Shown in pieces: positions 7,447 to 13,959 of a DNA stretch of 14,618 nt. Position 1 is the stretch's first letter. Each line of letters opens with the position of its first letter. The position numbers and the translations under genes were made by a program. The notes under the pieces are model-generated. The model was not told the origin of the DNA, searched no databases, and saw only the letters and a list, made by a program, of their open reading frames with translations. The stretch covers positions 17,386-32,003 of the forward strand of contig DNLN01000079.1 in NCBI GenBank assembly GCA_003488465.1, given 5' to 3'. This stretch comes from Sutterella sp. (GTDB lineage Bacteria > Pseudomonadota > Gammaproteobacteria > Burkholderiales > Burkholderiaceae_F).

Positions 7447-7455
7447 GCGGTTGAA

Positions 7456-8577
7456 TCAGAAGTAGTGGACCATGCCGAGAACGAGCTCGGAACCGTGGCT
7501 GTTGGTCGTCTTGTTCTGCTCCTCTTCCTTCTGGTGGAAGTAGCCGGCATCTACGTACAGATGCGTGGTCTTGGACAGGTTATAGTCGTAGCCGACGGAC
7601 AGGCCGTAGCGGGTGACGTCGAACTTGTCCGCAGCGCTCTTTTCCTCTGCCCGATCAGCCTTCAGATAGCCGCCGCCGAATTTGGCCTTGCCGCCGAGCA
7701 TGGGCCACTGAAATACGAGCGTGCCGCCCACGCCGTCAAAACCGCCCGTCTTGGCAACGGAGCGGCCGGTCGAGCCGCCGATCTTGTTCAGGGAGCTGTC
7801 CTTGAATGCCTCAATCATGAAGTAGGGCTTGATGACGCCGAAGTCGTAGGCTGCCTGAATGCCCAGGGACATCGGGTCGCGGCTGTTCTTGTCATTGACA
7901 GCGCTCTTGTTCTTGGTATTGCCAAGGTTCGTGGTGTCGGCGATTGCCTGCAGCAGGAGTGGGCCGTTCATGTATCGCACGGCGGCTGCATAGTATCGAT
8001 CGTTGGAGTTGAACGTGTCCGAGTCATCCGTGTTCGAAAGGTTGTAGCCGTTTGAGTACTGCAGGAAGAATTCGGTATTGGCGAACTTGGGGCTGGCATA
8101 GACGATGCCGTTGGTCACGTACCAGGTTGAGCCGGTTGTGTAGGCCTTGAAGCCGGTGACGTAGTTGCTCATGACGCCGCCGAACGGATTGACGCGGTAT
8201 GAGTTGAGCAGGGCCGTGGAGCCGACGACGCCCTTGAGGTAGCCCACGCGGCCCGCGGTGATTTTGCCGTACGGGGTGGTGAGGCTCAGCGAGGATTCGC
8301 GCTCCCACATGGTTCCTGCGGTTTGAAAACTGCCGTCATCGGCCTTGAACTGGCTTTCCAGAATGAAGCCGATCTTGTAGCCGTTGCCCAGATCCTCGGT
8401 CCCCTTCAGACCAAAGCGCGATGAGTTGCGCATGCCGCTTTTCATTTCGGCGTTGGTCTTGCCGTTGACATGGGTGACGGAAATGGCCATGTCAACAATG
8501 CCGTAGAGTGTGACTTCCGTAGCGGTGGCTGCCGTGGCCGCAAGAGCGATTGCGGTGGCGATGACGATTCTTTTCAT
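7456..8577 (-). CDS. Gram-negative outer-membrane porin
   Basis: A 373-residue trimeric-type general porin of the Burkholderiales/Neisseria class. A signal peptide spans residues 1-19 (MKR, hydrophobic alanine-rich core, ATA before TEVTLYG). TEVTLYGIVDMAI is the usual first strand and the SSRFGLKGTEDLGNGYKIGF segment is the classic porin signature. The protein ends in a strand finishing GMVHYF, whose terminal Phe is the BAM-complex signal. Loop 3 would contain the FGGVMSNY region. A good ribosome site TAGGAG (8584-8589, minus strand) lies six bases before the ATG. It is read after a LysR gene and before the dcuC-type gene, so it probably admits the small anionic solute this cluster handles. 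Pore selectivity cannot be deduced. Confidence 0.94.
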   Translation of the reverse strand: MKRIVIATAIALAATAATATEVTLYGIVDMAISVTHVNGKTNAEMKSGMRNSSRFGLKGTEDLGNGYKIGFILESQFKADDGSFQTAGTMWERESSLSLTTPYGKITAGRVGYLKGVVGSTALLNSYRVNPFGGVMSNYVTGFKAYTTGSTWYVTNGIVYASPKFANTEFFLQYSNGYNLSNTDDSDTFNSNDRYYAAAVRYMNGPLLLQAIADTTNLGNTKNKSAVNDKNSRDPMSLGIQAAYDFGVIKPYFMIEAFKDSSLNKIGGSTGRSVAKTGGFDGVGGTLVFQWPMLGGKAKFGGGYLKADRAEEKSAADKFDVTRYGLSVGYDYNLSKTTHLYVDAGYFHQKEEEQNKTTNSHGSELVLGMVHYF

Positions 8578-8598
8578 TGTGTGCTCCTAGGTGTGATG

Positions 8599-8616
8599 CC
8601 ATGGATATATCCATGG
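8599..8616. promoter_or_regulatory. Perfect 18-base palindrome in the porin leader
   Basis: CCATGGATATATCCATGG is a perfect palindrome ending ten bases before the porin ribosome site. With the candidate promoter at 8644-8671 it would lie at roughly +20 to +40 of the transcript. It could be a protein-binding operator (roadblock) or fold into an RNA hairpin of up to seven pairs next to the ribosome site. Confidence 0.5.
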
Positions 8617-8643
8617 TCGGTTGAGTTGCACTGCGAAGAATCG

Positions 8644-8671
8644 AGTATTTGGAAGTTACTTTCAATGACAA
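8644..8671 (-). promoter_or_regulatory. Candidate porin promoter
   Basis: On the minus strand TTGTCA (8666-8671, 5 of 6 to TTGACA) and AATACT (8644-8649, 4 of 6 to TATAAT) are 16 bases apart, in the gap between the LysR stop codon and the porin start. It would give a leader of about 60 bases carrying the palindrome at 8599-8616. A five-pair hairpin just after the LysR stop (CAACT/AGTTG) has only a weak T-rich tail. Confidence 0.4.
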
Positions 8672-8691
8672 AACGTTCAACTAAAAGTTGC

Positions 8692-9663
8692 TTATTTTGG
8701 TAATTCATCAGGGTGGCATTGCTGCTTGAGGACAGCGTCCTGTTCGGCGAACAGGTCTTTGATGGCCCTGCGGTAGGCATCAAGGAACACGCGGATGCGC
8801 TTCAGGCGCATGAGTTCCGGCCGGGTGTAGATGTACAGCTCCTCGGTGAGCGAAACCCAGCCGGGAAGCAGGCGAACCAGCGCTCCGCTTTTGATTTCCC
8901 GATAGCAGTGCAGCTCGGCCATCCCCGGATTGATGCCGGCTCCGAACAGTGTTGCGCTTTTAGCCGAAAGAGCGGAGTTGAACGTGATTTCCCTGCGGAA
9001 GCGGATGGGGACGGTTCGTTTGCCGTCTGAGAGCGTCTGGGTCGATTCCCGGATCGGACTGGTGAAGAGGATGCCGATGTGCGAGGCGAGATCTTCAGGA
9101 GTTTCGGGGGTGCCGTACCGCTCAAGGTAGGTCGGGGAGGCGCAAGGGATGAATCTGCCAGAGCCGTAGTGGATCTGTACGTAGTTTGGGTGCGAAGGGT
9201 CGGGACCGTAGGAGATCACGAGGTCAAGCGTTCCGGTCTTTCCGGAAAAGTCAACCGGCAGTCCCGCCATGTACTCGGTTGCCTCGAGATGTATTTGAGG
9301 ATACTGCTTGCTGAAATTGACAAAAAACGGAACGAGATAGGTCTGCAGCAGAGCGGGTGGTACACCGACGCGGATGGAGCCGGCCATCTCTTCGGTGTTC
9401 GTATGCAGGCGGGCTAGAAGCGCATCATGCGCCGCGAGCATTTCCTGTGCCGTGGCGAGCGCCTCCCGGCCGTTGTCGGTCAGCGTCATCGGGTGGGATG
9501 TTCTGTCAAAGAGCGCAGTGCCGATGGACTGTTCAAGAGCCGAGATCGACCGGCTCACGGACGGTGCATTCATGCCGAGTGCATCCAAGCTCGCACTGAT
9601 CGATCCGGAGCGAGCCACCGTTGCAAAAATTCTCCAGCATTCCAAATTCATGTCTCGTTGCAT
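8692..9663 (-). CDS. LysR-type transcriptional regulator next to porin and lyase genes
   Basis: A 323-residue LysR-family regulator. The winged HTH is near residues 6-66 (SISASLDALGMNAPSVSRSISALE, then GTALFDRTSHPMTLTDNG), followed by an effector domain with GSIRVGVPPALLQTYLVPFF near 94-113 and DLVISYGPDP. The ATG at 9663 has AAAGG nine bases upstream; an in-frame ATG at 9651 would remove only four residues. It is divergent from the lyase gene, with a 163-base gap containing a clear dyad, and lies upstream of the porin on the same strand. Divergent placement is the usual LysR arrangement with a controlled gene, so the lyase is the best target candidate and the porin and carrier are secondary ones. 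The effector may be the lyase substrate or product; this is inference. Confidence 0.94.
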   Translation of the reverse strand: MQRDMNLECWRIFATVARSGSISASLDALGMNAPSVSRSISALEQSIGTALFDRTSHPMTLTDNGREALATAQEMLAAHDALLARLHTNTEEMAGSIRVGVPPALLQTYLVPFFVNFSKQYPQIHLEATEYMAGLPVDFSGKTGTLDLVISYGPDPSHPNYVQIHYGSGRFIPCASPTYLERYGTPETPEDLASHIGILFTSPIRESTQTLSDGKRTVPIRFRREITFNSALSAKSATLFGAGINPGMAELHCYREIKSGALVRLLPGWVSLTEELYIYTRPELMRLKRIRVFLDAYRRAIKDLFAEQDAVLKQQCHPDELPK

Positions 9664-9751
9664 GTCGATGTGCCTTTAATGGGGGTAGACAAGGCGCATA
9701 TTGCCAAAACAGGAAACAAAATGTTTGAAAAACTATCATTGCAGGCAACAA

Positions 9752-9772
9752 CCGGAGTGCGCCATACTCCGG
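9752..9772. promoter_or_regulatory. Dyad between LysR and lyase genes, candidate operator
   Basis: CCGGAGT (9752-9758), seven bases, then ACTCCGG (9766-9772): a perfect 7-7-7 dyad, 54 bases before the lyase ATG and 88 bases from the LysR start. LysR regulators bind interrupted dyads in just such divergent gaps, though the strict T-N11-A core is not centred here. TTGCAG (9739-9744) and CATACT (9763-9768) could be a -35/-10 pair overlapping it. The alternative is a leader hairpin. Confidence 0.45.
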
Positions 9773-9826
9773 ACAACGGTCGAGCGCACTGCTGACCGGG
9801 ACTTTTGCATTCAGGGAAAGAACGAC

Positions 9827-11314
9827 ATGACTTTGGGAATTCCAACAACTGGTGCGGCCGGCAAGGCTGCGGATCTGGCGCCGTGGCAGGGCTCAGCACC
9901 CCGGGATGAGTTTTTCTGGCTCTCGGAGATCAACAAGGCGACATTTCTCACCAATACGGCCGCAGGTCTTCTTGATCCCGGCAAGGCCGCACAGTGGGCT
10001 AGGGCGCAGATGAGGGTGATCGAAAAGGGGAACACTCCCGGCAATCCCCGTCCGAAGATGTATGTGCGCTATGAACCTCTTCTCATTGCCGAAGCGGGGA
10101 TCGACGTGACATTGATTCACGCAGGGCGTTCCTCGCAGGACATGCACGCAACGTTCCAGCGCGCCATTTTGCGCGATGCGGTGCTGCGTGTCGGCAGAGC
10201 GCTACAGAGCGTGAGACGGGCGCTCTATAAACTGGCCGATGAAAACAGGGAGACGATTGCGCCCTGCTATACGAACGGTGTGGCCGCGCAACCGAACAAG
10301 CTGGCGCACGTCTGGCTGGGACACCTTGAGGGATTCCGTCGCGATTTTGAAGGTCTGCAGGAGTTCTGGAACCGGCTCAACGAGTGTCCGATGGGGACGA
10401 CGGTTCTCAATGGTACGCCCTGGCCCTTGAACCGCGAGGCGATGGCCGAGCGCCTAGGCTTTGACCGAATTGTTGAGAATGCCTACGACGCGGCTCAGAT
10501 CTCCGCTACGGATATTGCCGTGGAAGCTTCGCTCAAGCTCGTGAGCCCGCTGCTGCATGTCACGCAGTTCATCGAAGACGTGATGACGCAGTACGCGCAG
10601 CCTCGGCCCTGGATTCTTGTGATGAGCACCTATGCGTCAACGGCGATGCCGCAAAAGCGCAATCCCGGAGCCATCATCGATGTGCGGCGCGATGCCAATC
10701 AGGTGCTCGGCGAGTTGAGCGGAGTTCTGTACCGTGCTCATGATCTGATGCCAGGCATGTACGACGCCAAGGACGAGCACATCAACGGCACGGTCGTTAA
10801 TGAGGCCGCGCAGGTTCTGGAGCGATTCGCCGCCATGCTGGGGCTGCTCAAGGTCAATCCGCAGAGAGCCCTTGAGGAACTCAATCTGGACTGGACGGCG
10901 TCGCAGAATATTGCCGACATCATGATGCAGCGGTTTGGCGTGCCGTTCCGGGAAGGCCATCACTATGCGAGCCGGCTTGTGACCTATGCAAGGAGCCGTG
11001 AACTGACGCCGAGGACTCTGCCTTACGCGGATGCCAAGGCGCAGTACGAGGCGATGGTTCAAGAGGAGAAACTTGAGATCCCTGCTCAGTTTCCGTTCAC
11101 CGAGCAGGAGTTTGCAAGCCTGCTTGATCCGCGCGCCATTGTCGAGTCCCGTCGTACGAGGGGCGGCCCGCAGAAGGCCGAACTTGAGCGTCTGATGGGG
11201 GCGTGTCTGAAGCGCGTGGACGAAGACGAGCAATGGCTCACGCAGACTGCGGGCAAGCTTGATCAGGCGATCCGGACGCTCGATCGGGATTTTGAGTCTT
11301 TCTGCGCGAACTGA
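9827..11314 (+). CDS. Argininosuccinate-lyase-like enzyme of unknown substrate (fumarase/aspartase superfamily)
   Basis: A 495-residue member of the superfamily whose enzymes cleave C-N or C-O bonds beta to a carboxylate, usually releasing fumarate. The three conserved regions can be aligned: HAGRSSQDMHAT at 98-109, YTNGVAAQP at 148-156, and the flexible-loop signature ASTAMPQKRNPG at 270-281, then DPRAIVESRRTRGGPQ near the C-terminus as in argininosuccinate lyases. Key residues differ: SRND is SSQD, the TH pair is T149-N150, and GSS is A-S271-T272. It is longer than housekeeping ArgH (about 460) and lacks its WGGRF N-terminus, so it is unlikely to serve arginine synthesis. The ATG at 9827 follows AGGGA by nine bases; an upstream in-frame ATG at 9701 lies in the regulatory gap. 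Divergent from a LysR gene. Superfamily firm, reaction unknown. Confidence 0.85.
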   Translation: MTLGIPTTGAAGKAADLAPWQGSAPRDEFFWLSEINKATFLTNTAAGLLDPGKAAQWARAQMRVIEKGNTPGNPRPKMYVRYEPLLIAEAGIDVTLIHAGRSSQDMHATFQRAILRDAVLRVGRALQSVRRALYKLADENRETIAPCYTNGVAAQPNKLAHVWLGHLEGFRRDFEGLQEFWNRLNECPMGTTVLNGTPWPLNREAMAERLGFDRIVENAYDAAQISATDIAVEASLKLVSPLLHVTQFIEDVMTQYAQPRPWILVMSTYASTAMPQKRNPGAIIDVRRDANQVLGELSGVLYRAHDLMPGMYDAKDEHINGTVVNEAAQVLERFAAMLGLLKVNPQRALEELNLDWTASQNIADIMMQRFGVPFREGHHYASRLVTYARSRELTPRTLPYADAKAQYEAMVQEEKLEIPAQFPFTEQEFASLLDPRAIVESRRTRGGPQKAELERLMGACLKRVDEDEQWLTQTAGKLDQAIRTLDRDFESFCAN

Positions 11315-11354
11315 CCAAAATCCGGCAGATTCTGAGATCTGAGAAAAGAGAAAA

Positions 11355-11387
11355 AAGCGGGCCCCTTCAACAGGACCCGCTTCTTTT
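11355..11387. terminator. Bidirectional terminator between the lyase and purM genes
   Basis: AAGCGGG (11355-11361) pairs with CCCGCTT (11376-11382), extended inward by two more pairs past one mismatch. CTTTTGTT follows on the plus strand, and on the minus strand TTTTTTCTCTTTT follows the stem (complement of about 11344-11356). It can end both convergent transcripts. Confidence 0.8.
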
Positions 11388-11401
11388 GTTGTGCGCGGAC
11401 G

Positions 11402-12430
11402 TTAGATCACGACGCAGCCCGGAGCGCCTTCGGGACGCTCCACAATGCGGCCGATCGTGTAGACCGTTTCGCCTTCGGCTTCGAACGCAGCCTTGGCGGC
11501 CTCGGCATCCTCGGCCGCAACGACGACGGCCATGCCGATGCCGTTGTTGAACACGCGGTGCATTTCGTGCGGATCGATGTTGCCCTTCTCCTGCAGCCAG
11601 TCGAAGATCGCCGGGCGCTTCCAGGACGAGCCGTCTACCACGCACTGGGTGTTCTCAGGAAGAACGCGCGGAATGTTCTCCACGAGGCCGCCGCCCGTGA
11701 TGTGCGCCATGCCCTTGATCGTGACCTTCTTCATGACATTGAGCGTTTGCTTCACATAGATGCGCGTGGGCTCCATCGCGCGGTCGGCAAGCGTTGCGCC
11801 GTCAAAGGGCATGTTCCAGTCGGCGCCGGAGACCTCGACCACCTTGCGAATGAGCGAGAAGCCGTTGGAGTGCGGGCCGGAGGAGGCAAGGCCGAGCACC
11901 ACGTCGCCGGCGGCGATCGTTTTGCCGGTGATGATCTGATCCTTCTCAACGATGCCCACGGCAAAGCCCGCAAGGTCGTATTCGCCTTCCGGGTACATGC
12001 CGGGCATCTCGGCAGTCTCGCCGCCGATCAGGGCGCAGCCGGCGAGCTCGCAACCCTTGGCGATGCCGGTCACGACGCGCTCGGCGGTGTCCACGTCGAG
12101 CTTGCCGCAGCCGAAGTAGTCAAGGAAGAAGATGCTCTTGGCACCCTGCACGAGGATGTCGTTCACGCTCATGGCCACCAGATCCTGGCCGACCGTGTCG
12201 TGGCGGTTGAGGGCAAAAGCGAGCATCAACTTGGTGCCCACGCCGTCAGTCCCGGAGACGAGCACCGGATTCTTGTATTCCTTGCTGATTTCGAACAGCG
12301 CTCCGAAGCCACCGATGCCGGCCATCACGCCGGGGATCATGGTGCGCTTGGCGGCCGGTTTAATGCGCTCGACGAGCGCGTCGCCGTTGTCGATGGAGAC
12401 GCCGGCAGCTGCATAGGAAAGTTGGGTCAT
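11402..12430 (-). CDS. purM: Phosphoribosylformylglycinamidine cyclo-ligase (AIR synthetase)
   Basis: Catalyses ATP-dependent ring closure of FGAM to aminoimidazole ribonucleotide, step five of purine synthesis, in the cytoplasm. The 342 residues match E. coli PurM (345) end to end: [16 protein letters not shown] at 5-20, GGFGALF at 40-46, [10 protein letters not shown] at 59-68 (ATP-binding), [11 protein letters not shown] at 81-91, [11 protein letters not shown] at 136-146, and [11 protein letters not shown]. The ATG at 12430 fits the family N-terminus though no clear ribosome site precedes it. It is convergent with the lyase gene and divergent from hda. The leader contains a hairpin and a T-run (see 12464-12492). 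No PurR-like box was recognised. Confidence 0.97.
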   Translation of the reverse strand: MTQLSYAAAGVSIDNGDALVERIKPAAKRTMIPGVMAGIGGFGALFEISKEYKNPVLVSGTDGVGTKLMLAFALNRHDTVGQDLVAMSVNDILVQGAKSIFFLDYFGCGKLDVDTAERVVTGIAKGCELAGCALIGGETAEMPGMYPEGEYDLAGFAVGIVEKDQIITGKTIAAGDVVLGLASSGPHSNGFSLIRKVVEVSGADWNMPFDGATLADRAMEPTRIYVKQTLNVMKKVTIKGMAHITGGGLVENIPRVLPENTQCVVDGSSWKRPAIFDWLQEKGNIDPHEMHRVFNNGIGMAVVVAAEDAEAAKAAFEAEGETVYTIGRIVERPEGAPGCVVI

Positions 12431-12463
12431 GGCAAAAGCTTAAAAAAAGACGAAAGGAGGCGG

Positions 12464-12492
12464 GTTCGCGCTAAACTTGCGCCGAACTTTTT
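12464..12492 (+). terminator. Terminator-like hairpin in the purM-hda gap
   Basis: GTTCGCGC (12464-12471) pairs with GCGC-C-GAAC (12479-12487), eight pairs with one bulged C and a seven-base loop, and TTTTT (12488-12492) follows directly on the plus strand. No plus-strand gene ends here, since the sequence to the left is antisense to purM. It may stop antisense or read-through transcription before hda, or fold in the purM leader on the other strand. Confidence 0.4.
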
Positions 12493-12572
12493 AACGCCCG
12501 GTCAATCCAAGTATTTTAACTGATCGCAGGGCGTCCTTTCAGACTGTTTTTGGATCCAGAAAAGCCATTATC

Positions 12573-13229
12573 GTGAGTGACCAACCCATCGGGCAGATGC
12601 CGCTCGATCTGATGACTGCAGAGGCGCCCAGCCTTGAGAATTTCGTGCCGGGTGACAATCAGGCTGCGCTTGCGGCCCTTGCCGCCTGCCGCGCGGGTGA
12701 AGGCCCCCAGTTCATCTATCTGTGGGGGCCGCAGGGTAGCGGCAAGACTCATCTGCTCAAGGCGATGACTCCGGCGCAGGAGGGGCGCGTCCCCGTCTAT
12801 CGCGAAGGCGTGACCCTGTACACGGTCGATGACATCGAGCGACTTTCCGCGGGCGAGCTCGAAGACCTCTTCGTGCTCATGAATTTCGTGCGCTCCAACC
12901 CCGGATGCCGGCTGGTGAGCGCAGGAGCCGTGCCCGTTGCAGAAATGCAGGGACTGCGCGCCGACGTGGCAAGCCGCCTGAACTGGGGACTCACCTTTGC
13001 GCTCGAGCCGCTTTCGTCCGAAGCCTGCATCGCAGAGTTCACGCGGCTTGCGGCGCAGCGCGGCATTGAAATCACCCCGCAGATGGATCTGTGGATCGAG
13101 CAGAACTGCCCGCGCGACATCAAGAGTCTCAAGGAGTTCCTTGAGAGGATCGATCTGTACGCGCTCTCCAACAAGAAAAAGGTGACCAAGCCGCTGATCA
13201 CCCGGCTTGGCAAGGAGCGGCAGCAATGA
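12573..13229 (+). CDS. hda: DnaA regulatory inactivator Hda-like protein
   Basis: A 218-residue AAA+ protein related to the DnaA ATPase domain. With the DNA-loaded sliding clamp, Hda stimulates ATP hydrolysis by DnaA and prevents re-initiation. QMPLDL at 8-13 matches the Hda N-terminal clamp-binding hexapeptide. Walker A is GPQGSGKT at 52-59 and the Walker B position reads YTVDDIERL (D86, D87); a sensor/arginine-finger region has ADVASRL. The DNA-binding domain of DnaA is absent, as expected. The GTG start at 12573 is chosen because it keeps the clamp motif near the N-terminus with a short lead; the next ATG (12597) would remove its first residue. The ribosome site is weak. The stop overlaps the next gene's start (ATGA), indicating translational coupling. 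Confidence 0.9.
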   Translation: MSDQPIGQMPLDLMTAEAPSLENFVPGDNQAALAALAACRAGEGPQFIYLWGPQGSGKTHLLKAMTPAQEGRVPVYREGVTLYTVDDIERLSAGELEDLFVLMNFVRSNPGCRLVSAGAVPVAEMQGLRADVASRLNWGLTFALEPLSSEACIAEFTRLAAQRGIEITPQMDLWIEQNCPRDIKSLKEFLERIDLYALSNKKKVTKPLITRLGKERQQ

Positions 13230-13945
13230 AGCTAGCGATTTTCGACCTTGACCACACGCTCATGCCAATGGATACGGGCGACAGCTGGGTGCGGTTCCTC
13301 GTGAAGCGCTCCGGCAGGGATCCCAAGCCCGTTCATGACAAGCTCGATGAGTTCACCCGGACATATCGGGCGGGCGTGATCGACATCGACGAGTTCGAGC
13401 GCTTCCAGATGCAGTTTCTCGCGAGCTTCAGGCGCTCTGACCTCAACCGTTACATGGCTGAGTTCATCAAGATCCGGATCCTGCCGAACGTTCCCGAAGC
13501 GGCAAGAGCCCTGGTGAACCGGCACCGCGAGGCCGGGGACATGACGGCCCTTTGCACGGCGACCTACACGTTCGTCTCGCGCGCCGTGGCCGATGTCTTC
13601 GGGATCGACGCCGTGATGGCTGCCCAGGCCGAAGAGGGGCCGGACGGTGAGTTCACCGGCCGGATGGTCGGCTCGCATGCCTACCGCGAAGGCAAGGTGG
13701 TCAAGGTGCGAGAATTCATTGAAAAGAGCCGGCGGGACGGAATCCGATTTGACGGATTCGCCTTTTACTCGGATTCCTTCAATGACCGGCCGCTCTTTGA
13801 ATTTGTCGCGTCGCTGGGCGGCGAATGCGTTGCGGTCAATCCGGACGCAACGCTCAGGACGATTGCGGCCGAACGCGGCTGGAAAAGCATCGATACGTAC
13901 GACAGCGAGGCACTGGAGCGAGCCGCATTGAGTGCGGACAATTAG
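13226..13945 (+). CDS. HAD-superfamily IB phosphatase
   Basis: A 239-residue phosphatase of the SerB-related HAD-IB family, often annotated as phosphoserine- or histidinol-phosphate-phosphatase-like. Motif I is DLDHTL (nucleophile D7, acid/base D9), motif II has T111 in CTATYTF, motif III K157 in REGKVVKV, and motif IV is DSFND at 183-187. The helical cap lies between about 15 and 90. AAGGAG (13212-13217) ends eight bases before the ATG, and the start overlaps the hda stop. pcnB begins 14 bases after its stop. This hda-HAD-pcnB order is common in Burkholderiales. All catalytic residues are present; the substrate is not determined by sequence and L-phosphoserine is only one candidate. Confidence 0.92.
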   Translation: MKLAIFDLDHTLMPMDTGDSWVRFLVKRSGRDPKPVHDKLDEFTRTYRAGVIDIDEFERFQMQFLASFRRSDLNRYMAEFIKIRILPNVPEAARALVNRHREAGDMTALCTATYTFVSRAVADVFGIDAVMAAQAEEGPDGEFTGRMVGSHAYREGKVVKVREFIEKSRRDGIRFDGFAFYSDSFNDRPLFEFVASLGGECVAVNPDATLRTIAAERGWKSIDTYDSEALERAALSADN

Positions 13946-13959
13946 GAGTTTTTAGAGAA

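Noticed and set aside
9701..9826. N-terminal extension of the lyase from an upstream ATG
   Set aside because: It would translate through the divergent regulatory gap and its dyad, has no homology-like sequence, and the ATG at 9827 has a proper ribosome site.
9827..11314. Annotation of the lyase as biosynthetic ArgH
   Set aside because: The N-terminal WGGRF region is missing, the protein is longer, and the SRND and TH motifs are changed; no arginine genes are nearby.
11558..12523. 321-codon plus-strand open frame across purM
   Set aside because: Antisense shadow of purM with no recognisable domain or ribosome site; purM on the other strand matches its family along its full length.
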